Of a stretch of 64,000 nt of DNA, positions 9,472-16,993 are shown piece after piece. Source of the stretch: Granulosicoccus sp045106195 (GTDB lineage: Bacteria; Pseudomonadota; Gammaproteobacteria; Granulosicoccales; Granulosicoccaceae); contig JBGCEH010000014.1 in assembly GCA_045106195.1 (NCBI GenBank), positions 1 to 64,000 of the forward strand, written 5' to 3'. The position numbers were made by a program, and so were the translations under genes. Under the pieces are notes generated by a model that did not search any database, was not told where the DNA came from, and was given only the letters and a program-made list of their open reading frames with translations. Numbering within the stretch: position 1 is the first letter of the stretch; each line of letters starts with the position of its first letter.

Positions 9472-10425
9472 ATGCTTCGCTATATCCTCAAGCGCGTGGG
9501 CTCACTGCTGGCTACCTTGTTGGTAGCCAGTGTCATCGTGTTTGTGGTGATCGAAATAGTGCCAGGGGATCCCGCCTCTTTCATGCTGGGGCTCAATGCA
9601 CAACCGGATACGGTCGCTGCACTAAAAGCCGAGCTTGGTCTGGATGTGTCGAAATTCCAACGCTATGTCAGCTGGGTGTCTGGCATGCTCCGGGGAGATT
9701 TTGGTCAGTCCTATACCTACCGTACTCCGGTGGCCGACATGATCGGCGACAGACTCTGGATATCGTTGCCGCTTGCGTTGTATGCGCTGGCGTTGTCGAC
9801 GCTGATAGCGTTTCCGGCAGGTATATGGGCTGCCAGCAGGCGCGGTCGAGTCACGGATTCCATGATCATGGGATTCACGCAGCTGGGTATCGCTGTCCCT
9901 AACTTCTGGTTTGCACTTATTCTTGTCTTGTTCTTTGCCATCAAGTTGGGCTGGTTCTCAGCCGGGGGCTTTGCTGGCTGGGACCAGGGAACATTTGCTG
10001 CCATGAAATCACTGACCTTACCCGCTATAGCATTGGCCTTGCCGCAAGCCGCTATACTCACGCGCGTCATGCGCTCGTCATTGCTCGATGTCATGGGTGA
10101 GGATTACATGCGTACTGCCAGAGCCAAGGGGCTGAGCGAGCGCCAGGCGTTGGTGCGCCACGCATTACGCAATGCACTAATACCCGTCCTCACCATTATC
10201 GGCCTGCAGTTTTCCTTTCTTATCGCAGGCGCCATTATTATCGAGAATGTGTTCTTTCTTCCGGGGCTTGGGCGCCTGGTATTTCAAAGCATCGCGCAGC
10301 GTGATCTCATCGTTGTAGAAAGCGTTGTCATGCTGCTGGTGTTTGCTGTCGTGATTGTGACATTTATGGTGGACATCGCCTATGCCTGGGTGGATCCACG
10401 CTTACGCCAGGGCAGGCGTCGATGA
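9472..10425 (+). CDS. Peptide ABC transporter permease (DppB/GsiC-like)
   Basis: Inner-membrane permease of 317 residues with about six hydrophobic segments, the first at LLATLLVASVIVFVVIEIVPGD. The ATPase-coupling loop is MRTARAKGLSERQALVRHALRNALIPV, the EAA-type motif of DppB/OppB proteins. It pairs with the next permease to form the channel. The start ATG at 9472 lies 39 bp after the binding-protein gene. It overlaps nothing if the next gene starts at 10439. Confidence 0.93.
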   Translation: MLRYILKRVGSLLATLLVASVIVFVVIEIVPGDPASFMLGLNAQPDTVAALKAELGLDVSKFQRYVSWVSGMLRGDFGQSYTYRTPVADMIGDRLWISLPLALYALALSTLIAFPAGIWAASRRGRVTDSMIMGFTQLGIAVPNFWFALILVLFFAIKLGWFSAGGFAGWDQGTFAAMKSLTLPAIALALPQAAILTRVMRSSLLDVMGEDYMRTARAKGLSERQALVRHALRNALIPVLTIIGLQFSFLIAGAIIIENVFFLPGLGRLVFQSIAQRDLIVVESVVMLLVFAVVIVTFMVDIAYAWVDPRLRQGRRR

Positions 10426-10438
10426 TGTGTACAACATC

Positions 10439-11254
10439 ATGAAGTGGCAAAGTATTTTGCCAGGGGCAACTCTGGTATGCATCGTTATCGTGGGTGCACT
10501 CACCAGCTTTTTCTGGACACCGTTTGACGTTGCCGATCTGAATATTCGTAACAAGATGCAGACTAGCAGTGCGCTGCACTGGTTGGGTACTGATCATCTG
10601 GGGCGCGACATCTTCTCGATGTTGATGGTCGGCGCACGCACCTCCATTGCAGTCGCCCTTGTGGCTGTCGGTATTGGCATGAGTGTGGGCGTTCCATTGG
10701 GTCTGTTCGCTGCAGCTCGTCGCAACAGCTGGGTGGACGAGTTGATCATGCGCAGTAATGATCTGGTTTTTGCCTTTCCTGCCTTGCTTATCGCTATCAT
10801 GATCACTGCGGTGTTTGGCCCGGGGGCGGTGAATGCCATTATTGCCATTGGTATCTTCAACATACCGGTATTCGCCCGGTTGACCCGAGGTGCTGCAATG
10901 AGTTTGTGGACACGCGAATTCATCATGGCCGCAAGAGTGGCTGGCAAGGGTGCGATTCGTATTTCCTGCGAACATGTGTTGCCCAATATTACTAACCTGC
11001 TAATCGTGCAGGGCACGATCCAGTTCTCACTGGGTATTCTGGCAGAGGCCGGTTTGTCGTATGTGGGTCTGGGTGCGCAACCGCCTATCCCCAGTTGGGG
11101 GCGCATGCTAGCAGAGAGTCAGACTCTGATTACGCTTGCGCCACACCTTGCGCTTTATCCGGGCCTTGCCATTGTCTTTACCGTGCTCGGTCTTAACCTG
11201 TTGGGAGATGGCTTACGCGACTGGCTGGATCCGAGGTTGCGTCGTGAGCGTTGA
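10439..11254 (+). CDS. Peptide ABC transporter permease (DppC/GsiD-like)
   Basis: Second channel subunit, 271 residues from ATG 10439. It has the DppC signature HWLGTDHLGRDIFSMLMVGARTS near the N-terminus and the EAA loop (EFIMAARVAGKGAIRISCEHVLPN). It ends in GDGLRDWLDPRLRRER, typical of OppC/DppC. In-frame starts further up (GTG 10427, ATG 10382) exist; 10382 would overlap the preceding gene by 44 nt and adds residues unlike the family, so 10439 or 10427 is preferred. Ribosome-binding sites are weak at each, suggesting coupling to the upstream gene. Confidence 0.9.
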   Translation: MKWQSILPGATLVCIVIVGALTSFFWTPFDVADLNIRNKMQTSSALHWLGTDHLGRDIFSMLMVGARTSIAVALVAVGIGMSVGVPLGLFAAARRNSWVDELIMRSNDLVFAFPALLIAIMITAVFGPGAVNAIIAIGIFNIPVFARLTRGAAMSLWTREFIMAARVAGKGAIRISCEHVLPNITNLLIVQGTIQFSLGILAEAGLSYVGLGAQPPIPSWGRMLAESQTLITLAPHLALYPGLAIVFTVLGLNLLGDGLRDWLDPRLRRER

Positions 11255-12863
11255 CCGAGAGTCGCTGCTAACGCTGGAGAGTGTCAGTCTCTCGATTCAT
11301 GGCAATCCGGTCCTGCATGACATCTCGTTCCAGCTGGCGGCAGGTCGAACGTTAGGCGTTATTGGGGAAAGTGGTTCGGGTAAGTCGATGACAGCGCTGT
11401 CGATCATGCAGCTTCTGCCGCGTGGCTCCGAATTAACAGGACATATTCGTTTTGCGGAACAAACACTCACTGCCTTGAGTGAAAAGGCATTGTGTGGGCT
11501 ACGCGGCAGTGATATCGGCATGGTCTTTCAAGAGCCCATGACGGCGTTGAATCCAGTCAAGAGCATTGGTGAACAGGTCAGTGAGAGTGTGCACCTGCAT
11601 CGTAGCGTGAGCAGAACGGAAGCTGACGCTATTGCGCTCAAGACTCTGGAGCGCGTAGGCTTGCCGAATGATGAATTTCCCTTGTCGCGCTATCCGCACG
11701 AGCTATCCGGAGGGCAGCGCCAACGCGTGGTTATTGCAATTGCCGTGGCCTGCAAGCCGAGGTTGCTGATAGCAGATGAGCCGACTACTGCGCTGGATGT
11801 TACAACGCAGGCGGGTATTCTGGATCTTCTGGTGCAATTACAGCGTGAAGAAGGGCTTGGTCTGATACTCATTACCCATGATCTGGCTGTTGTATCTAAC
11901 ATGGCCGATGATATCGTCGTGATGAACAAGGGACGCATCGTAGAGCAGGGCAGTATGGCTGATGTGTTCAACGCACCGCAGGATAATTACACTAAGCTGC
12001 TGTTTGCGGCTTCCGCACTCACCCAGGTGCAACGAGCGCCACATAAAAGGGTGGTCGAACGAAGCACCAAGTGCCTTCTCGAGGTTCGCGAGCTTGTCTG
12101 TGAGTACCCACTGCCTCGCCGCCGCCTGTTTGGATCAGCACGTTCTTTTCGTGCTGTAGAGCGTGTCAGTTTTGATATCCACGAAGGTGAAAGCGTAGGT
12201 CTTGTCGGGGAAAGTGGTTGTGGCAAGTCAACATTGACTCGTGCGCTTCTGGGACTCATGCCTTTGCATTCAGGAAGCATCGAGCTTATGGGTGAGTCTG
12301 TCAGTTCCATGCGGGAAGTATCGCGAGCGGCGCGACGGATGATGCAAGTGGTGTTTCAGGATCCTTATGGCTCGTTTAATCCCCGGCACAAGGTGGGACG
12401 ATTGGTGAGCGAGCCATTGCATGCTCTAACGCAGCGTCCGGGTCCCGCTGAAACATCACAGCGAGTAGACGAGGTATTACTCAGTGTGGGTATGCGTGTG
12501 GAGGATCAGGATAAATATATTCATGAATTTTCCGGTGGGCAACGTCAGCGAATTGCCATTGCAAGGTCGCTATTCATCAAGCCCAAAATCATCATTCTTG
12601 ATGAAGCAGTGTCGGCTCTTGATGTTTCCGTAAGAGCACAGGTCCTTGAGTTACTGGACAATCTGGCACATGATCAAGGGCTTGCGTATCTGTTCATTTC
12701 ACATGATCTTAGTGTGGTACAACGCATCACTGACAGAGTCATGGTTATGCGTGATGGGCAGGTCGTCGAACGGGGTAGTACTGCAGAGGTGTTCACCAAG
12801 CCTCAGCACCCTTACACGAAAGAGCTTATCGCTGCGGCACCAGTATTGACGTTGAGTCGGTAG
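11244..12863 (+). CDS. Fused double ATP-binding subunit of the peptide ABC transporter (DppDF/GsiA-like)
   Basis: A single 539-residue protein with two complete nucleotide-binding domains, doing the work of DppD plus DppF. Domain 1 has Walker A GESGSGKS, signature LSGGQRQR and Walker B LLIADEPTTALD. Domain 2 has GESGCGKS, FSGGQRQR and IIILDEAVSALD. Each domain ends in an oligopeptide-transporter C-terminal segment (NAPQDNYTKLL and TKPQHPYTKEL). The GTG start at 11244 overlaps the end of the permease gene by 11 nt, indicating coupling. An in-frame extension back to 11136 would lie wholly inside the permease gene and was rejected. Confidence 0.93.
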   Translation: MSVDRESLLTLESVSLSIHGNPVLHDISFQLAAGRTLGVIGESGSGKSMTALSIMQLLPRGSELTGHIRFAEQTLTALSEKALCGLRGSDIGMVFQEPMTALNPVKSIGEQVSESVHLHRSVSRTEADAIALKTLERVGLPNDEFPLSRYPHELSGGQRQRVVIAIAVACKPRLLIADEPTTALDVTTQAGILDLLVQLQREEGLGLILITHDLAVVSNMADDIVVMNKGRIVEQGSMADVFNAPQDNYTKLLFAASALTQVQRAPHKRVVERSTKCLLEVRELVCEYPLPRRRLFGSARSFRAVERVSFDIHEGESVGLVGESGCGKSTLTRALLGLMPLHSGSIELMGESVSSMREVSRAARRMMQVVFQDPYGSFNPRHKVGRLVSEPLHALTQRPGPAETSQRVDEVLLSVGMRVEDQDKYIHEFSGGQRQRIAIARSLFIKPKIIILDEAVSALDVSVRAQVLELLDNLAHDQGLAYLFISHDLSVVQRITDRVMVMRDGQVVERGSTAEVFTKPQHPYTKELIAAAPVLTLSR

Positions 12864-12931
12864 CAACATGAAATGAGCACATCAGATCGCGTTTATGGAC
12901 AGTGCCGCTTGACGGGCTTACGGATATCCAG

Positions 12932-13978
12932 ATGAAGAATCGGTGGCAAACAGGAGATAAAAACCTGATAACGGATGTGCCCGGACTGAAGGTGGGTAAT
13001 GCGGCCGATGCCTCTCTGAAGAGCGGTGTGACAGTGCTGAGCGCTGACAAGCCTTTTGTCGCCAGTGTTGATGTCATGGGTGGCGCTCCCGGGTCGCGTG
13101 AAACTGAATTACTCGCACCTGACAAGCTGGTGGAGGCAGTTGATGCACTGGTGTTGTCAGGTGGGTCTGCCTTCGGGCTTGATGCCGCCTCTGGTGTTAC
13201 CGATGGCTTGCGACACGACCAACGCGGTTTTCAGGTTGGGCCGGTCAGAGTGCCCATTGTACCGGCTGCCATCATATTCGATCTTGTCAATGGTGGTCAT
13301 CACGATTGGGTGAATAACCCCTATCCTGCACTCGGTCGTAAGGCCTACTCGGCCATGCGAGACGATTTTGACATGGGCACCGCAGGTGCCGGTACGGGTG
13401 CCACCACAGGCTCCATCAAAGGCGGATTGGGTTCCGCATCGCTGGTGCTGCCCAATGGAATGGTGGTAGGTGCGTTGGTTGTTGCCAATCCACACGGTCA
13501 TGTCACGGTGCCGGGAAGTAGACACTTCTGGTCAGCACCTTTTGAGATAAACAACGAGTTTGGTGGACTAGGCGTTGCCCCGAAGTACGACCCGTTGCAT
13601 ATTCCTGTTAATAACAAGTTTGCTGCCTATACCGCCCTGTATGGCGATGGTGATGCGTCTGATACTTCACCCCAAGGGATGAATACCACTATCGCGATTG
13701 TTGCTACAAACGCTGCACTTGGGAAAGGGCAGCTAAAGCGGATGGCCGTTGCTGCACAGGATGGTATTGCGCGCGCTATTGTCCCGTCACATACACCGCT
13801 GGATGGCGACTTGGTATTTTCCCTGTCGACATCAGAGGTGCCAGTCGGTAATACTATCGAAGATGCGATGTTGTTGGGGCATGCCGCCTCCATTTGTTTG
13901 ACACGGGCAATTGCCAGAGGTATTCATCAGGCACTTCCTGTTTCGGGTGATACGCTACCAGCATGGCGCTCTCTGTAA
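12932..13978 (+). CDS. P1-family (S58, DmpA/BapA-like) self-processing peptidase
   Basis: N-terminal-nucleophile aminopeptidase family whose characterised members release N-terminal D-amino or beta-amino acids from peptides after cutting themselves into two chains. It has 348 residues from ATG 12932, which gives the usual NLITDVPGLKVGNA beginning; a GTG at 12902 is possible. Landmarks are VLSGGSAFGLDAASGV, GTAGAGTGATTGSIKGG and GMNTTIAIVATNA. The predicted cleavage is between Asn251 and Thr252, with Thr252 as nucleophile, by analogy with DmpA. No signal peptide is seen. As the last gene of the peptide uptake operon it probably processes the imported peptide in the cytoplasm. The first gene (M20) may act on the same molecule. 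Confidence 0.88.
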   Translation: MKNRWQTGDKNLITDVPGLKVGNAADASLKSGVTVLSADKPFVASVDVMGGAPGSRETELLAPDKLVEAVDALVLSGGSAFGLDAASGVTDGLRHDQRGFQVGPVRVPIVPAAIIFDLVNGGHHDWVNNPYPALGRKAYSAMRDDFDMGTAGAGTGATTGSIKGGLGSASLVLPNGMVVGALVVANPHGHVTVPGSRHFWSAPFEINNEFGGLGVAPKYDPLHIPVNNKFAAYTALYGDGDASDTSPQGMNTTIAIVATNAALGKGQLKRMAVAAQDGIARAIVPSHTPLDGDLVFSLSTSEVPVGNTIEDAMLLGHAASICLTRAIARGIHQALPVSGDTLPAWRSL

Positions 13979-14040
13979 TCGTAGCTTCGGTGAATGTCAG
14001 GTTGCACGATAATCATTTGCCCAGAGCTGCAACGCCTGCA

Positions 14041-14859
14041 TCATGCACCCTGGCTGAGGGCTAGTTCATTGGAAATATACTCGACAAACGCTTGCGCTTG
14101 CTCCCAATGCAGTGCATGGCCTGCATGGGGAATAATCGTGTAGTCATAGTTATGTTTATTGCAAAACGACTTTAGCAGTGCGGGTGTCATCAATAAATCA
14201 TTAGCGCCTGTCACCAGTGATACCGGACACTGTATTGCGGATAAATCCACGGCAGGTAAGAACGTTTCAAGTGCGGCAGCCTGTTTTGCAAATGATTGAT
14301 GGCTCTGCTTAAATGGATAGGCCATGGAGGCGGCAGCGGCAACTGATGCGGTGGCGGGGTGTTCGAAGAACGCTGGGCTGAACAGAAACTGATAGAGCAG
14401 CTCGAACCAATGTGCCTCATTTTGTGTCGTACGCAAGGCGGCAAGTGTGTTGAACAGAGATACGCGGGCCGGTATGGTATGTGAAATCGCACAAGCACTA
14501 ATCAGATGGTTGACGCGATCTGGTGCCTTTGCAGCCAGCGCCCAACCCATCATTGCTCCCATGGAGTGGCCCAGGACATTGACTCGCTTGATTGACAGTG
14601 CATCGAGTAATGCCAGAATGTCGTCGACCATTAGCGTACGACTGGTCTCAACAGGATTGGGCAGGGTTCGGCCGGTGCAGCGGTTATCGGGAATCAGCAT
14701 GTCGTGGGATGTGGCAAGTTCAGCGACAACCGGCTGCCAGCTTGCACCATCGCTGGCCATGCCTGAGAGCATTAGTACTGGATAGCTTGCAGAGTCTGTT
14801 GGCTCGGTTTGTCGATACTCGTAGTGCATCTGAATACCGTTAACGGATAGTAAGGGCAT
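14041..14859 (-). CDS. Alpha/beta-fold hydrolase
   Basis: A 272-residue soluble hydrolase with the canonical fold: oxyanion region around LMLSGMASDGASW, nucleophile elbow LGHSMGAMMGW (Ser), acid in the VTGANDLLMTP region and catalytic His in HAGHALHWEQ. It resembles 3-oxoadipate enol-lactonase and haloperoxidase-like members, but no aromatic pathway genes are nearby, so the substrate is unknown. It is divergent from the TPR gene with 81 bp between the two start codons. Confidence 0.85.
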   Translation of the reverse strand: MPLLSVNGIQMHYEYRQTEPTDSASYPVLMLSGMASDGASWQPVVAELATSHDMLIPDNRCTGRTLPNPVETSRTLMVDDILALLDALSIKRVNVLGHSMGAMMGWALAAKAPDRVNHLISACAISHTIPARVSLFNTLAALRTTQNEAHWFELLYQFLFSPAFFEHPATASVAAAASMAYPFKQSHQSFAKQAAALETFLPAVDLSAIQCPVSLVTGANDLLMTPALLKSFCNKHNYDYTIIPHAGHALHWEQAQAFVEYISNELALSQGA

Positions 14860-14917
14860 AGCAACAGAATTTGAATTTCAGGGAAAGTTTGTTCAGTATG
14901 AACCAACATCGGCAGAC

Positions 14918-14941
14918 AAAGTGAACGTAAAAGTGAACGTA
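14918..14941 (+). repeat. Tandem 12-bp repeat touching a start codon
   Basis: Two perfect copies of aaagtgaacgta at 14918-14929 and 14930-14941; the last base of copy 2 is the A of the TPR gene's ATG. It may be a recent duplication or a regulator site overlapping the ribosome-binding region. Confidence 0.6.
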
Positions 14942-16263
14942 TGAGCCATCAGCATCTGGACAGTTTCGGATCTCCAACGAGCAGCCCTTTGTCGGCCATG
15001 TCAGGGATCAATAATTTCTGCGAGGGTTTCGTGGGGTATGAGCCGCGTGCAGTTAACATTCTTGAGGCTGCCGATCAGAACCCGGATAGCGCTCTGGCCA
15101 ATATCTATGCCGGGATTCTGTGGATGTTTCTCGAGCGCCCTGAAGCGCCATTGAAGTCAGCACCCTATAGTGAGCAGGCCGAGCTGGCAGGCGGACTTAA
15201 CGATCGGGAAACCGGCTTGCTGGCCATGCTGAAAGCCTGGCAACGGCATGACTATGTAACGGTTCGTTCCGTTGCCGACACCTTGACCGATGCCTATCCA
15301 CAAGACTTGTCACTGCTCAAGATCGCGCAATACCACGCGTTCAATGCCGGTGATGCGGGGCATATGTTGTCTCTGGCCCAGAAGTGTCTGCATGCGAATA
15401 CTCATCGCGCGCCCATGCACAGCATGTTGGCTTTTGCCTACGAGCAATCCAATGATCTGAAACAGGCAGAACACGCCGCTCATACGGCGTTGGACATCGA
15501 TGCCTCTGAGCCCTGGGCGCACCATGCACTGGCGCATGTGCATCTGGGTCGAGGTACGATTGACGAAGGCCTGAAGATATTGACAGATAGTGCCGTTAGC
15601 TGGAAAGGCCTCAACTCGTTCATGTTCACGCATAACTGGTGGCATGTTGCGCTGTTCGATATTGTCCGAGGTAATGTGCGCAATGCCCTTGAAATATATG
15701 ATGAACATTGTTGGGGTGTGCAACCTGACTACAGCCAGGATCAGATTGGCGCAGTCTCTCTGCTGGCTCGTCTGGAGCTTGCGGGGATGAACGTTGGTAA
15801 TCGGTGGCAGCAATTGCGCCCGTATCTGGAAACACGAGACGACGATGTTGTGCAGCCGTTTCTCAGTCTGCAATATCTTTATGGTCTGGCCAGGTCAGGC
15901 TCACCCAAGGCAGACTCGCTGCTAAGCCTGATCCGGCAGCAGGCTGATCATCCACATGTCCCCGGTGATGCGATGCTGTGGCGCGAGGTGGGTATTGATC
16001 TGGCCGAGGCGCTGGTCGCCCACTCGCAGCAGGCGTATGAAAGGGCCACCGAATTGATTGCACCTCTGCGAAAACAGATATGGCGCATTGGCGGCAGTCA
16101 CGCTCAGCGTGACCTGTTCGAGCAATTGCTACTGGATGCCCGTCTGCGATCGGGTCAGTGGGAGAAGGCGCGAAAAACGCTGGAACATCGTCGCCAGTGG
16201 GAGCCGGATAGTCCGATTCTGGAAGCCAGCCTTGCAAAAGTCTATGAGCAGCTCAGCCGCTAG
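14941..16263 (+). CDS. Tetratricopeptide-repeat protein, TTC38-like
   Basis: A 440-residue soluble helical-repeat protein. TPR-like units are visible at about residues 150-235 (PMHSMLAFAYEQSNDLKQAE, then EPWAHHALAHVHLGRGTIDEG). The segment FTHNWWHVALFDIVRGN is the hallmark of the TTC38 family found in many proteobacteria and animals, whose molecular role is not established. There is no signal peptide or membrane segment. The start ATG 14941 has no convincing ribosome site because a tandem 12-bp repeat fills that region. It is divergent from the alpha/beta hydrolase; the two are a possible co-regulated pair, but no shared function is evident. Confidence 0.8.
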   Translation: MSHQHLDSFGSPTSSPLSAMSGINNFCEGFVGYEPRAVNILEAADQNPDSALANIYAGILWMFLERPEAPLKSAPYSEQAELAGGLNDRETGLLAMLKAWQRHDYVTVRSVADTLTDAYPQDLSLLKIAQYHAFNAGDAGHMLSLAQKCLHANTHRAPMHSMLAFAYEQSNDLKQAEHAAHTALDIDASEPWAHHALAHVHLGRGTIDEGLKILTDSAVSWKGLNSFMFTHNWWHVALFDIVRGNVRNALEIYDEHCWGVQPDYSQDQIGAVSLLARLELAGMNVGNRWQQLRPYLETRDDDVVQPFLSLQYLYGLARSGSPKADSLLSLIRQQADHPHVPGDAMLWREVGIDLAEALVAHSQQAYERATELIAPLRKQIWRIGGSHAQRDLFEQLLLDARLRSGQWEKARKTLEHRRQWEPDSPILEASLAKVYEQLSR

Positions 16264-16314
16264 CCACAGCTACCTCCTCTGCAGGCCTTTTTACCAACAA
16301 TTGTGTCCGTCAGG

Positions 16315-16797
16315 CTAAGGCTCTCTCGGTGCTCTCATGGGGAAGAACTTGACACCCACCCGATCCAGTGTAGGGGTACCGGGAAATCCCGCCTCCGCAG
16401 CTCTGGAAATCAAGCTCGCAGCATCACTTAACGCCTGGGCGGCCGCTTCAGGGGCATAACTCAGAAGGGCGGCTTCCTGTGCATAGATTTCTGCCAACGT
16501 AAGTTGAGCAGCTCTGTCGCCCTGTTCTGCAAGTGCCTCGAGTTCGGATAGCGGCAGAGCTCTCAAAAGTGATTGTTCTGCGGCAAAGTCGGCCTGAAGA
16601 TCCGTATTACTCACCTCGGGGCTGCTGGTGAAGACGGTAACCGCGGGTGGTGGCGTGCTAACAACGGGTGTTGTGGTAGTTGTTATCTGTGGCAAGTCCA
16701 GAACGCCGGCGCTGGCATCCGTGACGGACGTATTGGCAATAGCGGTAGAACCCAACAGCAGGCTGACGGACATAAGCAGGCCAAAAGATGAGTGCAT
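16315..16797 (-). CDS. Small exported protein with a Sel1/TPR-like segment
   Basis: Unrecognised 160-residue protein. It begins with a signal peptide (MHSSFGLLMSVSLLLGSTAIA, cleavage after an Ala near residue 21). A Thr/Pro-rich linker follows, and then an Ala/Glu/Leu helical region (ELEALAEQGDRAAQLTLAEIYA) that resembles a single Sel1-like repeat. Probably periplasmic. It converges with the TPR gene 52 bp away and is divergent from the beta-propeller gene. Confidence 0.65.
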   Translation of the reverse strand: MHSSFGLLMSVSLLLGSTAIANTSVTDASAGVLDLPQITTTTTPVVSTPPPAVTVFTSSPEVSNTDLQADFAAEQSLLRALPLSELEALAEQGDRAAQLTLAEIYAQEAALLSYAPEAAAQALSDAASLISRAAEAGFPGTPTLDRVGVKFFPMRAPREP

Positions 16798-16993
16798 GGC
16801 TATTCAGGGATTTGTAGCAAGGGCCGTCCATTATCTGCCAAACGGCTCATCAGTCCTAGCGCCTGGGCGCAATACTGGCTGGGAAATCCCCTAGTTAACT
16901 ATCTTGTCACGAAAATTGTACGGAAATTGCACATTTGGTCCTGAACCCCGCTCGGTGTTCAACTCGTCAAGTATTGCGCAGGTAAAACAATAG

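Noticed and set aside
11136..11243. Upstream extension of the fused ATPase
   Set aside because: It lies entirely inside the permease gene in another frame, and the encoded residues do not resemble the family.
13990..14005. Possible Fur-like site (gataatcatt)
   Set aside because: It is only a half-match, lies between two convergent gene ends and has no target start nearby.
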